From contig DGDX01000052.1 of NCBI GenBank assembly GCA_002385665.1, positions 1 to 20,667 of the forward strand: DNA of 20,667 bases, read 5' to 3'. Made by a program: the position numbers and the translations under genes. The DNA comes from Firmicutes bacterium UBA3941. Its GTDB lineage: Bacteria > Bacillota > Clostridia > Caldicoprobacterales > UBA3941. Below, one piece after another: positions 14,274 through 20,667 of this stretch (position 1 is its first letter; every line of letters starts with the position of its first letter). The notes beneath the pieces are model-generated. The model was not told where the DNA came from, ran no database searches, and saw only the letters and a program-made list of their open reading frames with translations.

Positions 14274-14291
14274 AAAGGGTGCGCCCTTTTG
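14274..14291 (+). terminator. Small hairpin with T run after the importer
   Basis: AAAGGG-TGCG-CCCTTT (14274-14289) followed by a short T run; weak on its own and 55 bases before a better terminator. Confidence 0.4.
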
Positions 14292-14330
14292 TGTATGCCT
14301 ATCCCCGTTGATGGACATGATTAAGGTATT

Positions 14331-14376
14331 GGGAAGCCCTGATATAGATAAAGGGTCTTCCCCTTTTATGTTTTTT
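14331..14376 (+). terminator. Terminator of the importer operon
   Basis: GGGAAG-CCCT (14331-14340) pairs with AGGG-CTTCCC (14352-14362, one bulged T), followed by TTTT and, three bases later, TTTTTT. Confidence 0.75.
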
Positions 14377-14474
14377 ATATTGGTCAACCTTGTATACTAT
14401 ATCGTTTATACTTTAAAATGTACCCTGTAATAACACCTGTAATAATAAAGGTTTTGTAACAAAGTAAAAAGATG

Positions 14475-14503
14475 ATGACATTTTGGAAGACCTATGATAT
14501 AAT
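14475..14503 (+). promoter_or_regulatory. tRNA operon promoter
   Basis: ATGACA (14475-14480), 17 bases, TATAAT (14498-14503), placing the transcription start about 18 bases before the first tRNA. Confidence 0.75.
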
Positions 14504-14527
14504 TGATAGACGTATTGGAGATTACTG

Positions 14528-14603
<76 letters not shown>

Positions 14604-14610
14604 AAGATTT

Positions 14611-14687
14611 CGGGATGTGGCGCAGTTTGGTAGCGCGTCTCGTTCGGGACGAGAAGGCCGCAGGTTCAAATCCTGTCATCCCGACCA
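14611..14687 (+). tRNA. tRNA-Pro (anticodon CGG)
   Basis: 77 bases: acceptor CGGGATG/CATCCCG, D arm GCGC/GCGC, anticodon stem TCTCG/CGAGA around TTCGGGA giving CGG, T arm with GGTTCAAATCC, discriminator A and encoded CCA. Only seven bases follow the tRNA-Thr gene, so both come from one transcript. Reads CCG codons. Confidence 0.95.
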
Positions 14688-14700
14688 TCATACTTTAATG

Positions 14701-14733
14701 AAATTCCTTCGTATGTATTGGAAGGAATTTTTA
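14701..14733 (+). terminator. Terminator of the tRNA pair
   Basis: Perfect 10-bp stem AAATTCCTTC/GAAGGAATTT (14701-14710 and 14721-14730) running into a T tract. Confidence 0.85.
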
Positions 14734-14905
14734 CTTATGAAGTGCCATTTGGGATGATTGATCAACGTAGATTACAAGGAGATCACACTCCAGGTACCTG
14801 ATAAAACCAAAGAACGGTGTATTTTTGAAAGTTTTAGGGTAGAGTATAGGAAAACGGCACACTTTATGATGGTTTGTCATACGCTAAGGAAGAGGTGGTC
14901 ATACC

Positions 14906-15454
14906 ATGAGCATTCCCAATATATTGACATTTTTGAGGTTTTGTCTGGTCGGCGTATTTATCTACGTTTTCAATAATCCTAATATTGAGGGCAATCTTCA
15001 ATGGGGAATTGTTATATTTATTATAGCCGGGATTACCGACGTATTAGATGGATACATAGCCAGAAAATTCGATATGGTTACCAAATGGGGAAAGCTTATG
15101 GATCCCTTGGCGGACAAACTGATGCTGATAGTCGTCCTTATAAGTCTGTATACGGTCGAACTGGTGCCCTTAATCGTTATTATTATCGTATTGGCAAAGG
15201 AATTATTGATGGTTCTGGGCGCTATATTCATATATAGGAATAGAAACACCGTTGTCCAGTCGAATATTGTCGGGAAGTCATCCAGTGCAGCCTTCTATGT
15301 AGCCATTATAGCCCTGGTTCTCAATATACCATACGCCTACTACATATTGGGTGCTGCGGTTATCCTGACCATTATTGCCCTTATCCAATATGGCATATTA
15401 AATCTAAAAAAACCTGATCGGAAGGTTAAATCAAATCTTGACAATATATCCTAA
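14906..15454 (+). CDS. pgsA: CDP-diacylglycerol--glycerol-3-phosphate 3-phosphatidyltransferase
   Basis: 182 residues, the usual length of PgsA. The CDP-alcohol phosphotransferase motif D-x2-D-G-x2-A-R-x8-G-x3-D-x3-D is complete, with Asp45, Asp48, Asp66 and Asp70 as the metal ligands (DVLDGYIARK to GKLMDPLADK). Conserved N-terminus MSIPNILTFLRF and about five to six membrane helices place it in the cytoplasmic membrane. It makes phosphatidylglycerol phosphate, the first committed step to phosphatidylglycerol and cardiolipin. ATG follows AGGTGG by seven bases. Its own promoter was not identified in the 170 bases after the tRNA terminator, and the promoter of the next unit overlaps its 3' end. 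Confidence 0.92.
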   Translation: MSIPNILTFLRFCLVGVFIYVFNNPNIEGNLQWGIVIFIIAGITDVLDGYIARKFDMVTKWGKLMDPLADKLMLIVVLISLYTVELVPLIVIIIVLAKELLMVLGAIFIYRNRNTVVQSNIVGKSSSAAFYVAIIALVLNIPYAYYILGAAVILTIIALIQYGILNLKKPDRKVKSNLDNIS

Positions 15455-15465
15455 TTGAGTATAAT
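15438..15465 (+). promoter_or_regulatory. Promoter of the T-box / valS unit
   Basis: TTGACA (15438-15443), 16 bases, TATAAT (15460-15465), both hexamers perfect; the -35 box and spacer lie within the last codons of pgsA. Start predicted near 15472. Confidence 0.85.
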
Positions 15466-15471
15466 GCTATT

Positions 15472-15766
15472 AATAGCACCATCCAAGGATGGTGACAATT
15501 CAATATTTCAGGTAATGAGGAAGAGGAGTACATTTTTTAGACCGACAGAGAAGGGGATCCACCGGCTGAAAGGTCCCTACCGGATCGACAAAATGGAAGG
15601 TCGCTTCTGAACCTTTCAACTGAAAGAATAAGTAGGTTGAAACGCTAATCCCGTTAAGGATTTCGAGTGTTTGTCTTTATTCGTCTATTTATATTTGGAT
15701 AAGACAAAAAACAAGGTGGTACCACGGAGTCTTGCGTCCTTGTGTCTGGATGCAGGGCTTTTTTTA
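15472..15766 (+). ncRNA. T-box leader, valine type
   Basis: The conserved T-box sequence AAGGTGGTACCACGG lies at 15713-15727. The antiterminator pairs ACAAGG (15711-15716) with CCTTGT (15738-15743). The competing terminator pairs CCTTGTG (15738-15744) with TGCAGGG (15751-15757) before seven T. Stem I spans about 15540-15612, and its 3' side offers GTC (15600-15602) between GGAAG and CTTCTG, a proper place for a valine specifier. Uncharged tRNA-Val would pair with the specifier and the bulge and allow read-through to the small membrane gene and valS. A short hairpin (15477-15494) precedes it. Confidence 0.9.
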
Positions 15767-15789
15767 TATCCTGGAAAGGTTGTTTTATT

Positions 15790-15999
15790 ATGCTGGACAG
15801 AGCCTTGGAAAATCTGCAGAGAATAAACCCGGTAGGTGTAACAGCCTTTGTATTAGCCGGATTTATCACCTATGGGGCAAGGTATATAACGACGGTTGTC
15901 CTTAAAGTCCCCAACCATAAGGCTTTTAAAGTTATGGTTGTACTAAAGGTGCTGGGGGTCCTTATAGGGCTCTTTGGCCTATACACGTTTATAGGATAG
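15790..15999 (+). CDS. Small membrane protein of unknown function in the valS unit
   Basis: 69 residues from ATG at 15790, which has GGAAAGG ten bases upstream; an upstream in-frame start at 15742 would lie within the T-box terminator and is rejected. Two hydrophobic segments (about residues 14-35 and 47-68) flank a basic loop (KVPNHKAFK), so it is likely a two-helix membrane protein. No known motif was recognised. It comes right after the T-box terminator, so it would be induced with valS when charged tRNA-Val is short; whether that link is functional is unclear. Confidence 0.65.
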   Translation: MLDRALENLQRINPVGVTAFVLAGFITYGARYITTVVLKVPNHKAFKVMVVLKVLGVLIGLFGLYTFIG

Positions 16000-16154
16000 A
16001 CCAGGCAGAAGCCAATAGTGTTTATCCAATAAGATACGGATAGACTTGATGGTAAGCGTGTATTTTTCGAAATATTTGATTAAGAGAAGAGATTTATGAT
16101 CTTAGAATCTAAATTTAAGGTTTGTTACAAAACATACGGGAAGGAGAGAAAAAA

Positions 16155-18809
16155 ATGAGAGAAGGAAAGACCATACCAAAGGTTTATGATCCCAGTCAAA
16201 CAGAGGATAGAATATATAGTGAATGGATGGAGAGAGGATACTTCAGGGGAGAAGTCGACAGGGATAGGGAACCTTTTTGCATTGTGATCCCACCGCCAAA
16301 CATAACGGGACAGCTCCATATGGGGCATGCTCTTGACAATACCATACAGGATATCCTGATCAGATGGAGGAGGATGCAGGGCTATTCCACCCTCTGGATG
16401 CCCGGTACGGACCATGCCAGTATAGCAACAGAGGTTAGAATTGTTGAGGATATGGCCGAAGAAGGCCTTACAAAGAATGATATAGGCAGGGAGGGCTTTT
16501 TAAAGAGAGCCTGGGAATGGAAGGAGAAGTACGGCGGGAGGATTGTAGACCAGCTAAAGAAGTTGGGCACATCCCCGGATTGGTCCAGGGAACGCTTTAC
16601 CATGGACGAGGGATGCAGCCATGCGGTTAAGGAGGCCTTTGTAAGGCTATACGATAAGGGCCTTATCTACCAGGGGGATAGGATCATCAACTGGTGCCCT
16701 GAATGTAAGACCGCCCTGTCCGACGCGGAGGTTGAACACCAGGAGCAGGAGGGGAACTTCTGGCACATATACTATCCCATCAAGGATACCGATGAAAGGT
16801 TGACCATCGCCACCACCAGACCGGAAACCATGCTGGGAGATACTGCTGTTGCAGTTCATCCCGATGATGAAAGGTATGGCCATCTCATTGGAAAAACAGT
16901 AATATTGCCCCTGATGAATCGGGAAATACCCATAATCGCTGACGAATACGTTGACAGGGAATTTGGTACCGGGGTGGTTAAGATAACTCCGGCCCATGAT
17001 CCCAACGACTTTGAGGTTGGGATAAGGCACAACCTGGAGCAGCTTAGGGTTATGGATGATAGCGGGATAATGAATGAACATGCGGGCAAATACCAGGGAC
17101 TATCCAGGTATGATGCCAGGCAAAGGATTGTAAACGATCTGAAAGAGTCAGGACTCCTGGCCAAAATCGAGGATCACAGCCATAATGTAGGTCATTGCTA
17201 TAGGTGTGATACCGTAGTTGAGCCGATCATATCCAAGCAATGGTTTGTAAAGATGAAGCCCCTGGCCAAACCGGCTATAGATGCCGTCAGGGATGGGCGG
17301 ATAAGTTTCATTCCGGAAAGATACGATAAGACCTATTTCAACTGGATGGAAAACATCAGGGATTGGTGTATATCAAGGCAGCTTTGGTGGGGGCATCGGA
17401 TACCCGCCTATTACTGTGATGACTGCGGAGAAACCATTGTAGCCCGGGAGACACCTAAGAGCTGTACAAAGTGTGGCAGCCGGAGTCTCAGACAGGATGA
17501 AGACGTATTGGATACCTGGTTTAGCTCAGCCCTTTGGCCTTTTTCAACTCTGGGTTGGCCTGAAAAGACGGAGGAGTTGGATTACTTCTATCCCACCAGC
17601 GTTCTGGTAACAGCCTATGACATAATTTTCTTTTGGGTTGCCCGGATGATCTTTTCCGGTATAGAGCATATGGGGGAGATACCCTTCCACCACGTATTCA
17701 TCCACGGCATCGTCAGAGACTCCCAGGGCCGAAAGATGAGCAAATCCCTGGGCAATGGGATTGATCCTCTGGAGATAATAGAAGAATATGGGGCCGATGC
17801 CCTGAGGCTCAGCCTGGTGACCGGAAACTCTCCGGGTAACGATATGAGGTTCTACAGGGAGCGGGTTGAGGCTTCCAGGAACTTTGCCAACAAGATATGG
17901 AACGCCTCCAGGTTCATAATGATGAACTTAAAGGATTCCGACCCCAAAAAGCCCAACAGGGATGAGTTGGAACTTCCCGACAGGTGGATTATAAGCAAGT
18001 ACAACCGCCTGATCGGTGAGGTAACGGAGAACCTGGAGAAGTATGAATTGGGGATTGCGGTACAGAAGCTTTATGACTTTATATGGAGCGAATTCTGCGA
18101 CTGGTATATTGAGCTCGCCAAGCCCAGGTTGTATGATGAGGGAGGACGGCAGAGGGAAACGGCCTTGTATACCCTGACCTATGTTTTGTCCAATACCCTG
18201 AAATTGTTGCATCCCTTTATGCCCTTTATAACGGAGGAAATCTGGCAGCACCTGCCCCATGAGGGTGAGAGTATTATGATTTCCCCATGGCCGGAGCTTG
18301 ACCAGGATGAAGTAGACCTGGAAGCCGAGGAGCAGATGGAAGCCATAATGAATGCCATTAGGAGCATAAGAAACGTTAGGGCGGAGATGGATGTTCCCCC
18401 TTCCCAAAAGGCCCAGGTAATTATCCTGCCTTCGGAGGGCTATAAAGATGTGTTTGACAAGGGCAAAATCTATTTTGAAAGGCTCGCTTATGCATCCAAG
18501 GTAGTAATAGGGGAAGATGAAGGAGATGTTCCAAAGAACAGCGTTTCGGCAGTGTCAGACAAGGCCCAGCTCTTTATGCCCCTGGAAGACCTGGTGGACT
18601 TCAACAAGGAAATGGAAAGACTCCGGAAAGAAAGCGAAAACCTTAAGAAGGAGATAGCCAGGGCCAGCGGAAAACTTGCCAACGAAAACTTCGTTAAAAA
18701 GGCACCTCCTGCAGTTGTAGAGGAGGAAAGGCAGAAGCTGGAAAGATATCATGGGATGATGGAAAAAGTTACTGAGAGAATGGAAGCTCTGAAGAAAATG
18801 ATGGAATAA
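16155..18809 (+). CDS. valS: Valine--tRNA ligase
   Basis: 884 residues, normal for bacterial ValRS. Class I signatures are clear: HMGH at 55-58 (in [14 protein letters not shown]) and KMSKS at 527-531 ([14 protein letters not shown]). Between them lies the editing (CP1) domain with [17 protein letters not shown], and two CxxC pairs ([16 protein letters not shown]) suggest a bound zinc. The anticodon-binding domain follows from about 600, and the last 65 residues form the charged coiled coil typical of ValRS (from [14 protein letters not shown]). ATG at 16155 has AAGGAG eight bases upstream. Charges tRNA-Val and edits Thr-tRNA(Val). Controlled by the T-box leader at 15472-15766; folC follows within 20 bases. 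Confidence 0.97.
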   Translation: MREGKTIPKVYDPSQTEDRIYSEWMERGYFRGEVDRDREPFCIVIPPPNITGQLHMGHALDNTIQDILIRWRRMQGYSTLWMPGTDHASIATEVRIVEDMAEEGLTKNDIGREGFLKRAWEWKEKYGGRIVDQLKKLGTSPDWSRERFTMDEGCSHAVKEAFVRLYDKGLIYQGDRIINWCPECKTALSDAEVEHQEQEGNFWHIYYPIKDTDERLTIATTRPETMLGDTAVAVHPDDERYGHLIGKTVILPLMNREIPIIADEYVDREFGTGVVKITPAHDPNDFEVGIRHNLEQLRVMDDSGIMNEHAGKYQGLSRYDARQRIVNDLKESGLLAKIEDHSHNVGHCYRCDTVVEPIISKQWFVKMKPLAKPAIDAVRDGRISFIPERYDKTYFNWMENIRDWCISRQLWWGHRIPAYYCDDCGETIVARETPKSCTKCGSRSLRQDEDVLDTWFSSALWPFSTLGWPEKTEELDYFYPTSVLVTAYDIIFFWVARMIFSGIEHMGEIPFHHVFIHGIVRDSQGRKMSKSLGNGIDPLEIIEEYGADALRLSLVTGNSPGNDMRFYRERVEASRNFANKIWNASRFIMMNLKDSDPKKPNRDELELPDRWIISKYNRLIGEVTENLEKYELGIAVQKLYDFIWSEFCDWYIELAKPRLYDEGGRQRETALYTLTYVLSNTLKLLHPFMPFITEEIWQHLPHEGESIMISPWPELDQDEVDLEAEEQMEAIMNAIRSIRNVRAEMDVPPSQKAQVIILPSEGYKDVFDKGKIYFERLAYASKVVIGEDEGDVPKNSVSAVSDKAQLFMPLEDLVDFNKEMERLRKESENLKKEIARASGKLANENFVKKAPPAVVEEERQKLERYHGMMEKVTERMEALKKMME

Positions 18810-18829
18810 GGGTGGGTGGATTTATCTAT

Positions 18830-20134
18830 ATGAACTATGATGAGGCTTTAGACTATATACATGGGACCTATAAATTTGGCTCTAAGCTGGGTCTTGAAAA
18901 CATCAAGGACCTACTGGCCAGGCTGGGAAATCCCCAAAAGCAATATAGGGTTATCCACGTAGCGGGAACCAACGGCAAGGGGTCCGTTACCTCAATGATA
19001 ACCAATATTCTCCATGAAGCCGGTTATAAGGTGGGGATGTTCATATCACCCTATCTGGAAAACTTTACCGAGAGAATCCAGGTAGAACTTAGGGAGATCC
19101 CCAGGGAGGACTTGGCTAAAACCACCCAACAGGTAAAGGAAAAGGTTGATGAGATGGTTGCGTCCGGACGCAACCATCCTACTGAGTTTGAGATAGTTAC
19201 GGCCATCGGCTTCCTCTACTTTGCCCGGCAAAAGATTGATATAGCAGTTGTGGAGGTAGGCCTCGGAGGGCGCTTTGATGCCACAAACGTGGTGGATGAG
19301 CCATTGCTTTCAGTTATCACTGCCATAGGGTTTGACCATATGGACATCCTTGGCAGCACCCTGGGTGAGATAGCCTTTGAGAAGGCTGGGATAATAAAGC
19401 AGGGCAGGCCTGTGGTAAGCTATCCCCAGCTGGGGGAGGCCTCCAGCGTAATCCGTGAGGCAGCAAGGGAAAGGAAATCCCCCTACTATGAAGTCGATGG
19501 TCACCAGATCGATGTGAAAGAATCATCCCTGGATGAGAACGTATTCGATTTTAGGTACGGAGATGAACTATACAGGGACTTAAAATTGAAACTGGTTGGG
19601 GAACATCAGCTCTTAAACGCCGCTACAGCCTTAACGGCCATAGAAGTGGTGAAGGAGCTTGGCCTGACTGTATCAAAAGAAGCAGTGGTACAAGGCTTAC
19701 TAAAAACAAGATGGCCCGGCCGCCTGGAAAAGATTCAGGATAACCCGATCATTCTAATAGACGGGGCCCATAATGCAGCCGGTGCCGATGCCCTGGCCCA
19801 TACCGTTAGCACTTACTTTGCCAATGACGACCTTACCCTCGTATTGGGTGTATTAAAGGACAAAGAGGTAGATGCCATAGTAAATAGGTTGTGTCCCCTG
19901 GCCCATAAGGTCATTATAACCAGGCCTGACAGCCCAAGGGCCATGGATCCGGTAAAGCTGAGCGAAAAAGTTCTGGTCTACAACAATAATGTTACAGTAG
20001 AGCCGGATATAATAAGGGCCATTCATAAGGGTATAGATGCAGCCGGGGAGCAGGGGGTAATCCTTATCTGCGGATCCCTTTACCTGGTAGGGGCTGCACG
20101 AAAGTATATAAAGACTATGCAGTCAAGAGAATAA
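18830..20134 (+). CDS. folC: Bifunctional folylpolyglutamate synthase / dihydrofolate synthase
   Basis: 434 residues of the Mur-ligase-like family. The ATP loop is GTNGKGS (46-52). The folate-site stretch SPYLENFTERIQV, the metal-binding EVGLGGRFDATNVV and the C-terminal LIDGAHNAAGADAL block are all present. It adds glutamate to dihydropteroate and folates. The start is ATG 18830, giving MNYDEALDYIHGTYKFG, the normal family N-terminus, with GGGTGGGTGG upstream; the GTG at 18812 would lie in that binding site. It lies 20 bases after valS, a common clostridial pairing, and should share its T-box control. Confidence 0.95.
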   Translation: MNYDEALDYIHGTYKFGSKLGLENIKDLLARLGNPQKQYRVIHVAGTNGKGSVTSMITNILHEAGYKVGMFISPYLENFTERIQVELREIPREDLAKTTQQVKEKVDEMVASGRNHPTEFEIVTAIGFLYFARQKIDIAVVEVGLGGRFDATNVVDEPLLSVITAIGFDHMDILGSTLGEIAFEKAGIIKQGRPVVSYPQLGEASSVIREAARERKSPYYEVDGHQIDVKESSLDENVFDFRYGDELYRDLKLKLVGEHQLLNAATALTAIEVVKELGLTVSKEAVVQGLLKTRWPGRLEKIQDNPIILIDGAHNAAGADALAHTVSTYFANDDLTLVLGVLKDKEVDAIVNRLCPLAHKVIITRPDSPRAMDPVKLSEKVLVYNNNVTVEPDIIRAIHKGIDAAGEQGVILICGSLYLVGAARKYIKTMQSRE

Positions 20135-20153
20135 TCAAATAAAGTCGATTACA

Positions 20154-20236
20154 GGGAGGTCTTCATGTCACTTCATCCGCATAGAATGTAATAGACCTTT
20201 GCGGCTAATACCTGAAAGATGGGAATGATGAAGTGA
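20154..20236 (+). promoter_or_regulatory. Structured leader with mini-ORF before the last gene
   Basis: GGGAGG (20155-20160) is well placed for an ATG at 20164 that opens an 8-codon ORF (MSLHPHRM) and stop. TCACTTCATC (20168-20177) is perfectly complementary to GATGAAGTGA (20227-20236), which runs into the start of the next gene, with CCGCA/TGCGG (20177-20181, 20200-20204) nested inside. The next gene itself has no good ribosome binding site. Confidence 0.4.
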
Positions 20237-20499
20237 TGGAATCCAGACCTGAAGCATATGATAACAAGGTATTGCTTGAAAACTTGCAGAGGGCATTCCG
20301 GGATTGGAAGAGAATCGAAAGCATGACCATAGATCAGGGAAGCATTTATGTCAAACAAAATAATATCTGTGGGAATGCCGAGAGTCTGAGGGATGCCTAT
20401 TTAACCCTCTTAAGGAAGGCAAGGGAAAGGGGCTTATCCCTATCACGTGAGGAATTGATTAATTCTATACTGTATACAGAAGTACCCAGGAAGAGATAA
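20236..20499 (+). CDS. Hypothetical protein, 87 residues
   Basis: Starts at ATG 20236 (the GTG just before it is the alternative). Soluble, charged and helical: a first helix with VLLENLQRAFRDWKRIESM, a middle TIDQGSIYVKQNN strand, and a second helix pair with LRDAYLTLLRKARERGLSLS and REELINSIL, ending in a basic VPRKR. I do not recognise the family. It follows folC by about 100 bases and ends before a strong terminator, so it is probably the last gene of the valS-folC unit. Its start codon can be covered by an inverted repeat (20168-20177), so translation may be controlled. Confidence 0.65.
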   Translation: MESRPEAYDNKVLLENLQRAFRDWKRIESMTIDQGSIYVKQNNICGNAESLRDAYLTLLRKARERGLSLSREELINSILYTEVPRKR

Positions 20500-20531
20500 G
20501 ACACATTTGTTTAAAGTACAGATTTTAAATT

Positions 20532-20584
20532 ATAAGGATGCAAGACTGTTGTTTTCCAGCAACGGCTTGCATCCTTATCTTGTT
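20532..20584 (+). terminator. Strong intrinsic terminator
   Basis: A perfect 13-bp stem ATAAGGATGCAAG/CTTGCATCCTTAT (20532-20544 and 20566-20578) with an inner GTTG/CAAC pairing, followed by CTTGTTT. It ends the valS-folC-hypothetical unit and can also work in reverse. Confidence 0.8.
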
Positions 20585-20648
20585 TATATAGAACACATAC
20601 CCAGGACCCTCCATATAATGAAACTAGCCTGCTTTTAAGGGATAGAAC

Positions 20649-20667
20649 CTGTCTCTTATACACATCT
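20649..20667 (+). other. Sequencing adapter remnant (Nextera transposase end)
   Basis: The final 19 bases, CTGTCTCTTATACACATCT, are identical to the Tn5 mosaic-end sequence of Nextera libraries and stop exactly at the contig end. This is untrimmed adapter, not genome or a natural transposon. Confidence 0.95.

Noticed and set aside
14758..14976. 72-codon ORF overlapping the start of pgsA
   Set aside because: Starts at a TTG, runs into pgsA in another frame, and pgsA has strong family evidence and its own ribosome binding site.
20649..20667. Tn5-like mosaic end as a natural transposon boundary
   Set aside because: It is the synthetic library adapter sequence ending exactly at the contig edge, with no transposase gene or second end in the window.

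Overview
The window reads as a chromosomal contig end from an anaerobic, clostridia-like Firmicute. The basis is the Gram-positive style of its control elements (AGGAGG-type ribosome binding sites, TTG starts, consensus SigA promoters, a T-box leader before valS, U-tract terminators), an LplB/LplC/LipO-type importer without its own ATPase, and the valS-folC pair. The last 19 bases are identical to the Nextera transposase adapter end, so the right edge is a library artefact and not genome. The left edge cuts through a gene. Apart from the leftmost transporter, every gene is on the + strand.

Region 1 (1-1321, minus strand): two ABC-2 type membrane subunits of an exporter, the second cut by the contig edge. 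They are driven by a perfect-consensus promoter 330 bases upstream. The leader between promoter and gene holds an intrinsic terminator that competes with a second hairpin, plus an inverted repeat that can bury the start codon. This looks like an attenuator or riboswitch.

Region 2 (1322-2106): about 780 bases with no intact gene, with hairpins, a candidate promoter and perhaps a transposase relic.

Region 3 (2107-6161): an amidohydrolase/deacetylase-family metallohydrolase, a SelA/DgaE-like PLP enzyme and three consecutive RidA/YjgF paralogues, closed by a strong terminator. Region 4 (6174-9673): four consecutive short-chain dehydrogenase/reductase (SDR) paralogues, tightly spaced and also closed by a terminator. 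Only the last keeps the Ser-Tyr-Lys catalytic set; the first three have lost Lys, or both Tyr and Lys. Region 5 (9713-14376): a consensus promoter, a long untranslated region with direct repeats, then LplC-like permease, LipO-like lipoprotein and LplB-like permease. A hairpin lies before the lipoprotein gene and a terminator after it, probably to raise binding-protein output. Regions 3-5 together look like an uptake and catabolic locus for an acylated or aminated small molecule: import, deacylation or ring opening, PLP-dependent ammonia elimination, Rid hydrolysis of the enamine/imine, and SDR redox steps. The substrate cannot be read from the sequence.

Region 6 (14475-20584): housekeeping. 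tRNA-Thr(CGT) and tRNA-Pro(CGG) with promoter and terminator; pgsA; a Val-type T-box leader controlling a small membrane protein and valS; folC; a small unknown protein preceded by a structured leader; and a strong terminator.
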